A DNA stretch of 64,000 bases, from positions 13,702,803-13,766,802 of the forward strand of contig NC_061129.1 in assembly GCF_905220365.1 (NCBI RefSeq), written 5' to 3'. The position numbers were made by a program, and so were the translations under genes. A model generated the notes under the pieces. The model saw only the letters and a list, made by a program, of their open reading frames with translations. It had not been told where the DNA came from and ran no database searches. Below, one piece after another: positions 23,290 to 35,319 of the stretch (positions are counted from its first letter, which is position 1; each line of letters starts with the position of its first letter). The DNA is from Vanessa cardui. Its lineage: Eukaryota; Arthropoda; Insecta; Lepidoptera; Nymphalidae.

Positions 23290-23475
23290 GTAGTAGTCGC
23301 CAGCGTTTTCACACGCTTTTTAGGGTATACCTCCGTACTTTCTTGGAGTTTAAGTTTGCTTCATACTATTCATATTTCTTCAAATTTGGTTCAGAGGTTT
23401 GGTCGTTTTTAAGCGACTGACAGACAAACAGACATAGTTACTTTCAATTTTATAATATCAATATAGATAAGGATA
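23290..23475 (-). repeat. Family-I repeat, diverged
   Basis: CTTCAAATTTGGTTCAGAGG, TTTGGTCGTTTTTAAGCGAC, TGACAGACAAACAGACATAG: reverse orientation of the family-I core. Confidence 0.5.
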
Positions 23476-25411
23476 TAAATGACGTTAAGTGCAGCCTTTG
23501 AGTAAATAAGCTATTATGCTGTAAAATAATTACAAAAGTATTCTCAACAATGAGTTGACTGCAGAGGTGTGGCCGTAACATTACAAAATATGAGTCGTGA
23601 GCCTATTATCTTTACAAAGTCATGCAAGTACGGTTGATCTTTAATCTTTACCTGAAAATGTGTTCTTTGATAACAAACGAATATAAATACAGAGGAATAA
23701 TAACAGCAATATGAAGAATAATTAATGTTTGAAAGAGATATAAATTTCAAAAAAAACAAACTCGCAAAACAAAAAATAATTTCCTTGGAAAATATAACAT
23801 TATCAAATTTCGGTCTTCGACTGAGGCCATGAAATTCCTTGCCGCGTTTTTAGAAGCATTTTTTTAACCCAACGAATAATCTACGACTTTTTGAAACATC
23901 ATTATTACCATACCTAAATCAGATGAGTTGTGATGTGTTGACTTATTGACCTTGACTATTTAAATGGAAAAGGAAAGGTATCATTTTATCCATACACTTT
24001 TAGTTTGGGCGAACTTATTAATAAAAAGAATACCGTGTAATATTTTTTTTCTTTTTTCAAATTGATTTGGGTATTATCCCAAATGACCTTGACAATCGCT
24101 AGGGCAAGTTATAAATCACTTGTTGCATTTTGTTAGGTAAGCTCTGAACCTGAGCTTATGACGTCATCGATATCAACATGGAGGACATAGTGCGCTGTTT
24201 TTATTTATTATGGATAGCAATTAAGGGGGGAGTATATTTTCACGAAATACTAATAATTATAATGATGTTGATATGAGTATCTAATATAGTAACTATTATT
24301 AACTCTGATATAATTTATTTATAGCATATCCAACCACAAGAGGATAAAAGCCAAATAAACAACATTTGACATCGAATCGACGAGATATTATTGGTCGAGA
24401 GCTGGAATAATCAATGATAGTCACTGTGGATTTGCACCGACAAAGCTGTCATCGGAACATTGGAAGTAAATGTATAGTGGTTTTAAGGTAAATAGTTTAG
24501 TGGTATTCCAATTAATTAAAAAAAGATATAGTTATTAGTCAAAAACTGTTTGTACCGTACCATATAGTAAAGTTAGAAATTAGATAAGTAAATCAAATGT
24601 TTATTTATCTTTTATCTTTATTCTAAAGGCATTGGCTATATATACATATATATACTATATCTCCTGTAAAATTTAGTTAGTAGGTGCACGTGTTAACGCC
24701 CACTGGCAGTAAACAATGGTAAGCAATCTAGGCAGTATGAAATTTTCTTTTGCCTGTAACTAAAAAAAAGTCACAGAAAATTGTTATAATTCATATTTAT
24801 TAGCAACGATGTTTTTAGTGCTATTAGAATAATCAAATCTTATTATTAAAAATATTTAAAAAACAATTAAAGTTAAGTATGTAAAAAAAGCAAATCGCGA
24901 TTTTCATGGCCCCTACGAGAGTGACCCCTCGAAGTGACTAATAAAAGTTTGTTCATTAGTGTATAAGAAGTCCGCCGGCCGACTTTTAATTTCGTTTTTG
25001 CTTAATTTCAAAGGCACGAGTTGTTTTGGTAACGACTAGTTTGCTTTTGCTGTATAAATATATCCAACTAAATACAATTTGCGATCGTTTTCGCCTTTAA
25101 TAATAACTTTTTTTTTAATAAGTATTCTCTACGCAAGGCACACGTGTACAATATTTTATAGGTTGTGATGTCTAAAAGTCGTACTTTCTTAAATTAAAAA
25201 AAAAACTCAAAAAGAAAATCTTTTTTTATCTGCCTTATTTTTAGTTAGGTTATACATATTAATTTTCCTCCTGAAGTACAATAAAGTCCGCTGCATAAAA
25301 ATATAAACTTATAAATCGTAGGGAACAACTTTGTTTCATACTAAGTAGAGATAATCGGGAAAATGGAAAAAAAACACACTTCCTGTTTTAAATAGCTGCG
25401 CTGAAATCACA

Positions 25412-25462
25412 TTCAATTACGACAATAAAAATATATATTATATTTTTATTGTCGTAATTGAC
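25412..25462. repeat. Near-perfect hairpin with almost no loop
   Basis: The left arm CAATTACGACAATAAAAATA (25414-25433) pairs perfectly with 25441-25460. Two further pairs shrink the loop to 3 nt. It lies in otherwise unique sequence. Confidence 0.85.
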
Positions 25463-26589
25463 TCATAGTCATCTATAAATTAAACTAATATTAGCAAAAT
25501 ATCTGTAATTGAAAATACGTTATTTACAAAAGATATATCTAACAATTCTTTGGTTATCCCACTTTTGATTTACTAATCCTGCATTAAAGTTTGCAACTAC
25601 CTGATAGTAGCGTCAACGTGCTGCTGTATAGGCATAAACTATCAATTTGCCAATTGAAATATCTACGATTAATTGCATAGATATATCCGTGAAGCTGATG
25701 TGATTTTATACCTATGCACAAACGTTTAAAAATAAATGAAAAAAAGAACATTGATTCGTTTAAAATACTCACTGTATTTACTGTATTTATTTGATTGTGT
25801 CTGCAAGATTTGGCAAAAATTCTAGTAAATACTTTTTCTTGAATACATTATTAATAAAGAGATAGTTTATAATTGCTTTGCTATGTAGTAAATATTTATT
25901 TTGTTCGAATTGAATTTGAATTTGACAAGATAATGTGCGACGAAACTTTACTCCAACTTAAACGTTGCGAAAGTTTTCTAGGTCACAGATACTTGGTTTT
26001 GGTGAATCTTAATAATAATCTCTTCATTTGCCCCATTCATCTAACCAGTAATAAGGCTATGACGTTTTAAGCCCACCCTGGTCTACGAAATGTGACGGTA
26101 CGTGATATCTCCAATGTTGTCGAATAGCCCTACATATAAAATGATATTATAAAATCAAGTAACACCAACAGTAAACAACCAAAGATGTGATCTTAGATGA
26201 TCTGTAGATAGGCCCTATAATATGTCCCGCACTAAAGGCTTTAGCCGCCTTGGAGAAAATGGCCAAGTGAACAGTATTGTCCTCTTCATACACACTTAAA
26301 TAACTATAGTCATTTTCTGACATCATTTTGAGAAATCTTCCTTTACTCACTATGTATTTCTCATGGACTTATTTGTACTCTCTGTGTAACAGAGTGAAGT
26401 TATCAATTTTAGTCTTGTATTGAAATAACTACAGTCTGTGACTAAACAAGCAAATAATTTATAGATAGATATCTAATACGTAAAAGAGGAAATAAAATTG
26501 TAACAAAATTTTCAGCTACAAAGTACAGAGTAAAGAAAATAGCACTACATTGAATTACGTAGCAAAGTAGGCAATTTCTCAAGTGCCTA

Positions 26590-26770
26590 TAAAATTGCGA
26601 ATCATTTGCAGCGTAGATCGGGAGACGGGTTAGTTTATAAAGCGGGCAGGAGGCGTGGAATTGGCAATTTCTTTTATTGCGACCACCTGACGCCCGCTCA
26701 CACACCATTGGCACGGCCTCGTCTCGCGTCGGCTCGCCACTTTTCTATTTGGTAAATTCTCACATGTTAT
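26590..26770. promoter_or_regulatory. Candidate promoter or CpG-rich segment
   Basis: GATCGGGAGACGGGTTAGTT, TTTATAAAGCGGGCAGGAGG, CGTGG, CACCTGACGCCCGCTCACAC, GGCCTCGTCTCGCGTCGGCT. A TATAAA-like word sits among CG-rich words, but no downstream ORF supports a gene. Confidence 0.22.
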
Positions 26771-27465
26771 TGACTTAACTGCTTTTCAATTGAAGCATTC
26801 AATGGAATTCTAAAAAATGCTAATTTTTATCATACGCTAAGATTGTTATTGGCCAATGACTTTTCCATTTGTACGGTACCGAAGCACCATTTATCACCAA
26901 CCGTGAGCTCAATATTTTCATTTATCCAACATGAGGTTTACCCTAGTGATAACTTTACAAATTGCGACCTTATATATTACAATATATTCATTATTATTTA
27001 TCTTTCACGATAATCATATAACCCTCATACTGCATTAATTATCACTGCCTTTAATTGGTGACCAAGTGCAGCCCGTCTGCATATGAACCACCAAATGCTT
27101 AGTATTATTGTTTCCGTGAAGGCCAGTGTCTTAAGTTCATCTTAGTGCCTTAAGTTCATGGAATATGAATTATATCTCTTAAGAACCAATGTTTACGACC
27201 AGTGATGAGGATTATCAGTAGCCCATTTGCTAATCCACTTGGAGAAAAGTAAGCCATTTGACAGTCAGTTAGTATCTATAGTTTTGTATATAATTTTGTA
27301 ATTTTCTTTTGGGTAGGAAAGATATTATGACGAAGTATTTCAGTAAATAACATCGCGTATATAAGCCTATTAGTATACGTTTTTGCTCTCTACCTAAGTG
27401 AAAATTCTTGTTCTGAGATTTCATTAGAATTTCGTATTGGTAGTGTTTTATTCATGATAGTAACG

Positions 27466-27535
27466 CCTCGTTGGTGTAGTTAGCTCTTTAGACTGCAGAT
27501 CTTAAGGTTCTAGGTTCAAACCCCGGGAAGGATAA
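27466..27535 (+). mobile_element. tRNA-derived SINE head next to SINE-B
   Basis: GCCTCGTTGGTGTAGTTAGC (A-box-like), then CTAGGTTCAAACCCCGGGAA (B-box-like). It runs directly into a SINE-B body at 27554. It does not fold as a clean tRNA, so a SINE head is favoured over a functional tRNA. Confidence 0.65.
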
Positions 27536-27553
27536 GTATGTTATTCGATTTAT

Positions 27554-27845
27554 CTGGTGGTAAAGCTTTGTACAAGCCTATTTTGGTTGGTACCACCCAC
27601 TTACCAGATATTATATCGTCAAACAACAGTACTCAGCTGCTGTTTGGTATGTATATATAATGCCAAACTATAGTACTTGGTATTGTTGTATTTCGGTTTG
27701 AAGGCTGATTGAGCCAACTTAACTTCAGGCACAAGGGACATACCATCTTAGTTCCCAAGGTTGGTGGCATATTGGCGATGTAAGGAATGGTTAATATTTT
27801 TAACAGCACCAAAGTCTATGGGCGCTGGTGGCCCATATGCTTGTA
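27554..27845 (+). mobile_element. SINE-B copy with internal insertion
   Basis: CTGGTGGTAAAGCTTTGTAC through GGTGGCCCATATGCTTGTA. After CAACAGTACTCAG it carries an extra stretch of about 45 bases that partly repeats the CAAACTATAGTACT segment, i.e. a local duplication. Confidence 0.8.
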
Positions 27846-28019
27846 CACAAACCTAAAGCATAAAAAACAACATTTGTTGCTATCAATTGAGGCCTCTGAA
27901 AATCAATGCTGGATTAATATTATGCCAGCTTCATCTGAGAGGTTGTCCATTTTGGATGCCACACCACTTTACAGTTCATTTGTTTTTTTAATTTTTTTTT
28001 TCTTTGTGTTACCATAATA

Positions 28020-28264
28020 ATGCAATTCTCATTTTACATCTAATTATATTTAATAGATATAGATTAAATAAAATTAGATGCACAATATTTTTGTAAATAT
28101 TTTTGTGAGTTAGTTTTTTTTGTTTATTTTTATTTATTTTTCTTTCTACGTCATAAATTAACTTAAATTCTGTGTTACTTTTGTCATTTCTCTTTTCTCT
28201 TCTTATTTTTACTCATGTGGTGTGATCCAAATAAAGATTTTATCTATCTATCTATCTATCTATC
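28020..28264 (+). repeat. Possible retroelement 3' UTR with (TATC)6 tail
   Basis: T-rich unique-looking sequence ends GTGATCCAAATAAAGATTTTATC followed by six TATC units (28241-28264). AATAAA plus a simple-repeat tail is typical of non-LTR element 3' ends. Confidence 0.45.
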
Positions 28265-28799
28265 AAATTATTTTTATTTGAAGATTCTTTTTATTTGTCG
28301 ATCATTACGTCACAGCAAATAGATTTCTTAAAATTATAAGGTAGGGAAGTAAGATCGATTTAATAGCAAGACTAAGAGGCAAAGGGTACCCGGCTTTAGA
28401 TTAGTCTCAATTTTGTCTCGTCGTCTGTCCTCTAACTAAATGAACCTCATGCGCCTAAATTTAATTTTAAGGCTGAATCAATTGCAAAGCTTGTAACTTT
28501 ATTTAACCGCCTGCGACAAAATAAAGGCAGATACAGACATCCTGACTGTACAAACATTAGTATTATTTAGTACATTATGGTCATAATAACAATATTACCA
28601 GTAGTAAAAAAAGACATATTTCATAATAAATATAAACCACCATCGTTTTCAAATGTAATAAAATTAAGAATAGCCGTAAAACACTCAACAGTTACCAATA
28701 TTCTCAAATCATCAATAGTCTGCTAAATATATAAGAATGATTTATGTCAATGTAATGTATTAAATAAAGTACTCTAATAAACGAATAACGATAAATAGA

Positions 28800-28955
28800 T
28801 TTTAGGGTTGGAAGTTTGGTTTTAGGCATATATAGCCGCATTCCTTTATTTGGAGTTCAAGAGTTCTGCAAATTAAATTTCATCAAATTCGGTTCAGTAG
28901 ACCATGAAAGAGCAACATATAGACAGAGGTGCATTTATTACATAAGTATAGATTA
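28800..28955 (-). repeat. Family-I repeat
   Basis: GTTCTGCAAATTAAATTTCA, TCAAATTCGGTTCAGTAGAC, CATGAAAGAGCAACATATAG, ACAGAGGTGCATTTATTACA. Confidence 0.5.
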
Positions 28956-30324
28956 TAATATAGATGATAAAAGATAAATCCGTAAAGCGTGTTACGATTT
29001 GTAAATAATATTTATCGAATTTATAAAGAAGAAATTACAAAAACTCGCCCACGGAAGATTGGATCTCTAAAAATAGCTCCGTGTTTGTAATGAACATTAT
29101 TCAATTAGATCGTATGAATAACAGAACCGAATTGTAAATTTTATAATTGAATATCGTGTTCCGACACGTATCAGTCGATACGAGAGGAACAATGAAAATA
29201 TCGCTTATCCGACAAAAGCCGGCGCTCGCGATTCATCCGATTAGCCCGTCCAATAAACAACGAGCGAGCGATGTTATTAATTTTCGATTGGTCCAGACGA
29301 TACAAACGTTTCGTTCCATTTTTGAAATTCGTTTATTTTTTTTTTTTAAATTCGTTACACGGTATTAATATTTCCCTTTTACATTTTTTTTTTGCATCGG
29401 TATTGGTGACTGATATCTTCGAATTTATTTTTAATATTTAAATACGTTTTATTTTATGTTTAAATTATATCGGGATTATTTGAAGAAATATAAGCGTAGT
29501 TGTGGTAAATAATTAAAGCTTTCTAATTAAAATCAGTTTTATGACAGATGACAGATGACATTTTTTGCACACTGGCGCCACACGCGCCTAAAACAAAAAT
29601 TAATTTGGTTGCGTTCCTATTCACACTGACAGTATTGCTAATAAACAAATATTTATTGATTTGTTAAGAAACTATGAAATCACTCGTGATAAAGCTTAAA
29701 TAATAAGAAGTCAATTGAGAGACGTAGCATTAGTTTTCACGTGTTTCAGCTGAATTTCAGATACATTTTTTTTTTTCAGATATATTGTAGCAACAATAAT
29801 ATAGAAGTAATAGGTAAATAATTTACAATAATAAAGATCCACTCCATAGTACCCATCTATATAATTTCTTTGAAAGTTCAATTACCTTATTAGAACAGTA
29901 AATAGCAAATATAACAGAAGAACAAATATCCTTTTTACTGATTTCCTAATTTCTAACAAATTACATTTATGAATATGTCTGTCACTTCATTTAAACTTTC
30001 ATAATTAATACTTAGTGAAATATTTCTAAAAAGGTTGGCAATCCCTGCATATCTAGACGCTTCCTGGCTGACCCCAACGGTAATATCCTCCTTTATGTGC
30101 CATCACGTGACCATAGATTTCGGTTTTCCTTGTCACATTACGGTATTCGTACCGTAAACATTGTCACAATTAAGTACATGAGTATAAAACAATAAACGTT
30201 TACTTTATTTGTAATTTCCGCTCCGTTGGAAATAAAAGATTTAGCAAGCATTTTTTGGATAAATACATGTGTATTAATCCTTTACATAAGCTGAGCTAAA
30301 TGTTGGCATATTAAATAAATAAAT
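28956..30324. other. Unassigned DNA
   Basis: Contains the candidate regulatory island at 29150-29315. No gene or recognised repeat otherwise. Confidence 0.5.
29150..29315. promoter_or_regulatory. Candidate regulatory element, unique and CG-richer
   Basis: A non-repetitive island in AT-rich DNA with several CG dinucleotides (GGCGCTCGCGATTC, CGAGCGAGCGATG). It holds CCAAT (29251) and ATTGG (29286) in opposite orientation and TTATTAATTT between them. No gene is adjacent. Conservation is not shown. Confidence 0.25.
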
Positions 30325-30457
30325 AAATATTTGAAAAGATCACATACATACATGACACTGATCCCAATGTAAGTAGCTAAAGCACTTGTGTTATGGAAAA
30401 TAAGAAGAACCCATGAAAACAGGTGTACACAAAACTTGACAATGGAAGTCGTCAAAC
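30325..30457 (-). mobile_element. SINE-J deletion derivative
   Basis: Shares GATCCCAATGTAAGTAGCTA and GCACTTGTGTTATGGAAA with the copy at 46072, then jumps to ACCCATGAAAACAGGTGTAC and the head. About 90 bases including the B box are missing. Preceded by an AAAT simple repeat. Confidence 0.75.
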
Positions 30458-30559
30458 CAATACTCGTATAGAATAATTAGAAAGCACTGTATGATATATA
30501 AGCCGTTCCTCACTCAACTCATACAATGACTGATGTTCTTTTTAAGTCTGTAATCAATG

Positions 30560-30680
30560 CGGTTTACTCAACCTTCAAACCGACGATCTATCAACCAGCG
30601 GTAGCTTTCACAATAGTATATTTTACCAGCGTATTGACAGCGTAAAAAAAGATTTATATTTATTACAGTGCCAATGTCTA
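30560..30680 (-). repeat. Possible SINE-B remnant
   Basis: TTTACTCAACCTTCAAACCG resembles the CTCACTCACCCTTCAAACCGG core, and a TTATTACAGTGCCAATGTCT piece follows out of order. Weak. Confidence 0.3.
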
Positions 30681-31220
30681 GAAGCGGCCTTAATCATTTA
30701 TAATCAAGTGAACGATAGTCTTCTGATATTCTGGCATAAACAAAAATGGAGCATTTTGTTTTTGCCTCTATCTGATAAAGAAGTTTTTATTACGCAGGTA
30801 CTTAATAATAATATGTGTGTTCATTTAAAATAAAAAAGTAAATATTGTAGAGTGGTTGGGCAGAGGTCTTTTCCGTTGCAGACTTGGAACCTTATTCCAC
30901 TGGTTCAATGTGGTTTGACGGATATTAATATTTTTTTTTAATTCAAAGTGCAACGAGATAATCTTTATTACTTCATATGAAAACATTTTGAATATAATAA
31001 CGATATAAATTAAGTTTATAAAATTTTCGGTAGGATTTACTCTATCAAATTAATTTTAATTAAAATCATTATTTTCAATGGCCTATGTAGTATTAACTTA
31101 TTGCACATGCATATCACATACTGCGAAATTATTTTGGGTATCAATGCTGATAATAACTTGAAAATATTTAAAAAAAAGCGACATTCATTTAGATCAGTTT
31201 GTATCAATTCATATACTTTA

Positions 31221-31483
31221 CTTGGTAGGGCTTTGTGCAAGCCCGCCTGGGTAGGTACCAACCACTCATCAGATATTCTACCGCTAAACAACAGTACTCA
31301 GTATTATTGTGTTCCGGTTTGAAGGGTGAGTGAGCCAGTGTAACTATAGGCACAAGGGACATAGAATCGGTGGCAATTAATGATGTAAGAAATAGTTAAT
31401 ATTTCTTACAGGGTTATTGTCTATGGGTGATAGTGACCGCTTACCATCAGGTGGCCCTTATGCTCGTCCGCCAACCAAAAAAA
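31221..31483 (+). mobile_element. SINE-B copy, near full length
   Basis: CTTGGTAGGGCTTTGTGCAA through CATCAGGTGGCCCTTATGCT and CGTCCGCCAACC plus an A-run. A deletion removes the CATCTTAGTTCCCAAGG region. Confidence 0.85.
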
Positions 31484-32224
31484 TACTTTTTTTGATTAAT
31501 ATTCTTTAGAAACTTGTTAGACTATCACCAATATTTAAACAAATAGTTCATTTGAGGCTGCTAAGTTAAGTTAAATATACCAAACACATTGTTAATAATA
31601 AACAATCAAAGTTTTAAGAGCCTTAGCAAGAAGCACTATGAACAAGAAAGTTTTGTCGAAAGACTGTTTGTCTCGACAGCAAGTAAATTAAACAGAAAGA
31701 ATAAATAAAATTAAGTTGAAATAAATAGTTTGCTACTTTGCTGCGATTCGTTTAACGAGCTTGTAACTTACTTTATTACAATGAAGACGTCTCAACTTAA
31801 ACTTATGAGTTGTTTAAGTTACAAACATAACTACAGCAATAACCTTCATATGTTTTACAGCAATAGTCTGTTAAACATCACGTTTCACTTAGTCATGATA
31901 AATACGAGGAATGTAATTATTTTGTAGACCGGCCTTAACCTCAATAAGCATCAATCTCCCCTACACAGATTTTTGAGAGAGAGCATTTGAGGGACCACGC
32001 CTTTGGTACGAGACTTGACCCATCTTCGAGGTGCTCCTCAACGCAAGCCACTATGACAGCTATCATGAATCTGTGCTTCTGACCGATTTTAATCACGGTA
32101 CAATCTCAAAAGACCTATTTATGCCCATGTGTATTTGTTCAGATGATGCACTAATGACTTTCTAGTTGACTGCACAACAAAGCTGTTTCAAATCACAACA
32201 CAATTTGTTATTGTATACATAGCT

Positions 32225-32360
32225 TTTGTCGGTTTTTCTCAGACCCGAGGTGCTAAATTCCGAACCGGTGGTAGTTTTTTGACTATCAATAAGCAAGTAA
32301 TAGAAGTATATGCTTCTATTTTGAATAAAGATTTTTGCCTTTGTCTTTGGCTTTGATACG
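32225..32360 (+). repeat. Family-C copy, diverged
   Basis: TTGTCGGTTTTTCTCAGACC, CCGAACCGGTGGTAGTTTTT and TTGAATAAAGATTTTTGCCT. The TGACGATTCAAAAG block is replaced by a short inverted repeat AATAGAAG/CTTCTATT. Confidence 0.6.
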
Positions 32361-32414
32361 CTTGAAGGATCAAGCTCAAAACGATGGATTATCAACTATA
32401 ATAGGATCAGGAAT

Positions 32415-32545
32415 AAATCACAGCCAACAGCTCTACGTGCTTTTCGAAGACGAACGATCGGTAATCACAGGCAACTTCCAAACTCTTGGGTGCTACTGAG
32501 AATTTGATGCCATAATCATACAATAACTTCCTAACACCCTAACTA
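32415..32545 (+). repeat. Family-F dispersed repeat
   Basis: CACAGCCAACAGCTCTACGT, GCTTTTCGAAGACGAACGAT, ACTTCCAAACTCTTGGGTGC and TACTGAGAATTTG. Same segment order as 5735-5850, longer at the 5' side. Confidence 0.55.
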
Positions 32546-32904
32546 TGGACAATTACTTTTAAATAAGACCTGAAGATCAGAACTATTGACTAGCACTATC
32601 TATTAGAACTTCACTTTAAAACACTGATCGAGTGACTTACCGAATAAAAATAATACAGAAATTTAATTCATTATCATATAACATTTTAAATTGTATATGT
32701 GTATTTTAGATAAATATTTTTATTGATATACCAATTAATATTTTTTGATAGCAGCATTAATTATTGTTGATAACAATTATACTATTAATATGATTAGTTC
32801 CCAAATAAGTAGTTAAATGTAGTAAAGTGGTTTTGGTTAAATAAAAAGAAACTAATTTAAAATTACTTAAATTGTTTTTAAATCTTATTTTAATAAACAC
32901 TTAC

Positions 32905-33097
32905 TTGACGGTAAGCATGCAATACTTAGTATTGTTCCAATTTGAAGTCTGAGTGAGCTAGTGGAACTAAAGACAAAATTGATATAACATTTCAGTTCCC
33001 ATGGTGGCGCAACAGCGAAGTAAACAGTCGTTAATTTTTTACGGCATCAATTTGTATGATTATTGGAGACGATTTACCAGCAGGTGATCCATTTGCC
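32905..33097 (+). mobile_element. SINE-B copy, strongly diverged (first of two)
   Basis: GACGGTAAGCATGCAATACT, GTCTGAGTGAGCTAGTGGAA, CATTTCAGTTCCCATGGTGG and CCAGCAGGTGATCCATTTGC keep SINE-B order. Confidence 0.6.
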
Positions 33098-33207
33098 TGG
33101 ATCTGATGCTATCTGTATCATATAAAAAGTCCTTGGATATTTATCCACAAATTCACATCCACAATTTAGTAGAATATACTTCAAATTTTTTAACTACCTT
33201 ACTCAGT

Positions 33208-33385
33208 CATAGGGATTTGTGCAAGCAGATAGACACCACCCTTTCATTATATGTTATACCACCAAGCATCAATACTTCATGTTCCATTTTGAAGGATGAA
33301 AGAGTAAGTATAACTACAAACACAAAATACATAATGACACATTTCCCAAAGTTTGTGGCGCATTGGATGCATAATGATTTAAAAT
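33208..33385 (+). mobile_element. SINE-B copy, strongly diverged (second of two)
   Basis: AGGGATTTGTGCAAGCAGAT, CATTTTGAAGGATGAAAGAG, CAAACACAAAATACATAATG and GTTTGTGGCGCATTGGATGC follow SINE-B order 110 bp after the first copy. Confidence 0.55.
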
Positions 33386-34647
33386 CATGGCAACATTTTC
33401 TGGTGACCTTGAGGTAATTAGCATTGAGGACATAAGCCCACCAGGGAACCAATTTTATAAAAAAAAAAAAACTTAAATAATTTTCAACTGGACAAGAGAC
33501 ATTGGACCAAAAATTCAGCATTTCAAAGCAGTGTATATTTACTAGAACAGCGTAATTTATAAAACAATTTCGTAAGCATGATAGAACAACATAATCTTAC
33601 ATTAATTCGAGTAACATGTCTCGGCTATTCCGCAGTGATTCAACTAATTCAACCGACTGTCCCGGGTTCATTAATTCTCTCACTACATTTGCCTTCGTTT
33701 ATCTTTTGGAACACTGATTTATCGTCTTCGACCCATACATGGTACAAGTCACGCGATTAATTACAATATAAAAAGACAAAAATTTAACGACAGTTAAATA
33801 TTAACAATCGGTCTATTTCCAGTACGCCTCGTGCATTGCACAGGGTTTCATTTATTTTGTAGTATTAGATGGTACCGCTGTATTGTTCATTATTATCGTA
33901 TACAATTATTCTTATAATAATTATAACTCAATTATATTAACCTACCATGTGTAAATGTCTACACAAATTTCAAATGCGTCTTATAGGCGATAATCAGACC
34001 GGGCTAACTTTTTCATTGTTCGTATAGCCCAGTCATTTCGTCGGAAGAAATAGGAAAATATCGTTGGAATTTTTAAGATGGCCTTAGCACCCCGGAAATC
34101 TTGGTCGAAAAACTCAAGTTAAGCTACTCTAGGTATCCTCTACAACATATCATTTTCATTTTTTAATATATATAATGATTGGACTATTAGTTTTCACGAC
34201 GGTTCCAATCATGCTGTTAATGAAGGAACAATTAATAATGAAGGATTATAATAGATACTGGAAATTAAATGTAAAGCTATCTAACTAAACTTATTGGAAC
34301 GCAAAATAACTCTGTTAATGTAAATTTCTTTATTTTATTATTTTTTAGGTAAAATATTGGATGTTGTGTAGGATGAATTCCTCTTAAGTATAATTATAAT
34401 TAAAATTTACGCTAAAAGTTAGACTCAATTCAAATAGAAGATTAAAATGTAACAATTTTCACAATTTCAGTATCACCAATTCATATCGCTTTTCTGAGAG
34501 ATTTGGACCAAGAGATAAGGAATTAACCAATGAAAAGCCTTAAATTTTATTACTATGTGAAACAACCACACATTTTAATAAACTTTACCGTAAAGTGATT
34601 TGGATCTCTATAATTCTTGGAAATACGTTTAATTAAACTGAAACTTG
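33386..34647. other. Unassigned DNA
   Basis: AT-rich; short ORFs on both strands without coding character. Confidence 0.5.
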
Positions 34648-34686
34648 ATCTGAGATGGCCCAGTGGTTAGAACGCGTGCATGTTAA
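34648..34686 (+). mobile_element. SINE-A head fragment (outer element of a nest)
   Basis: CTGAGATGGCCCAGTGGTTA through GCGTGCATGTTA, then the match stops. The matching tail in the same orientation is at 35100-35149. Confidence 0.7.
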
Positions 34687-34843
34687 AATATAAAAATATA
34701 AAAAGTCGATGCTATGACCTTTGCCCTTAAAATATTGGTTTTAGCAACGGATCGGTGGGAATTTTTGATATTTCATTTACAATATTTTTCCCTCAGTATT
34801 ATATAAATTTTCAGTTTTATTTCAATAATTGTTTATTGATATA

Positions 34844-35090
34844 GATGGAGAGGATTTGGATCATATTCCCACATGCTGTTCCAATGCGGGTTAATGGAAT
34901 GCACGTGTGGCAGAATTTCGATGAAATTAGTCAAATGCAGGTTTCCTCACGAGGTTTTTCTTCTTCGCCGAGAACGAGATAAATTATAAACACAAATTAA
35001 GCACATATATATAGTGGTGCTTGCCTGGGTTTGAACCCGAAATCATCGGTTAAGATGCACGCGTTCTAGCCACTGAGCAATCTCAGCTTT
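34844..35090 (-). mobile_element. SINE-A copy, inverted, inner element of a nest
   Basis: Reverse-strand SINE-A with head CTGAGATTGCTCAGTGGCTA at 35090, a good B box GGGTTTGAACCC reading forward, and the body down to the CTCTCC region at 34844. It lacks the extreme tail. Confidence 0.8.
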
Positions 35091-35099
35091 TCGTATATT

Positions 35100-35149
35100 C
35101 CAGCTTTGGGAATTTATTTATTTATTTAATTAATTTACAGGCTGTTACT
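35100..35149 (+). mobile_element. SINE-A tail fragment (outer element of a nest)
   Basis: CCAGCTTTGGGAATTTATTT, a short ATTT expansion, then AATTTACAGGCTGTTACT. It corresponds to the tail of the head fragment at 34648-34686. Confidence 0.65.
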
Positions 35150-35319
35150 GAGCTATGATTTTAACAAGGCCTATTTTATTCTCTGTTTCATCATCAAAAT
35201 TTAGTTTAGATCATCAGATTTAAACCCGCTAACAAAACAGAAATATTATAGCTACTGAGCCATCCCGCATCACTTCATCAGACAGCAAAAAAACAGCAGA
35301 CGAGACATTAAAAGCGCTC

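Larger units (their letters stand above)
23476..27465. other. Long unassigned stretch
   Basis: Mostly unique AT-rich DNA, with the hairpin at 25412 and the CG-rich segment at 26590. No ORF with coding character. Confidence 0.5.

Noticed and set aside
25873..26714. Several short open frames on both strands
   Set aside because: No motifs, AT-driven composition, no splice support.
27121..27162. Short direct repeat of CTTAAGTTCAT
   Set aside because: Two copies only, short, and no element between them.
30850..30925. tRNA-like sequence (GAGTGGTTGGGCAG, GGTTCAATGTGG)
   Set aside because: No consistent cloverleaf and no second copy in the window; too weak to call.
33106..33521. Overlapping open frames of over 100 codons on both strands
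   Set aside because: They overlap a decayed SINE-B copy and shadow each other; no protein similarity recognised.
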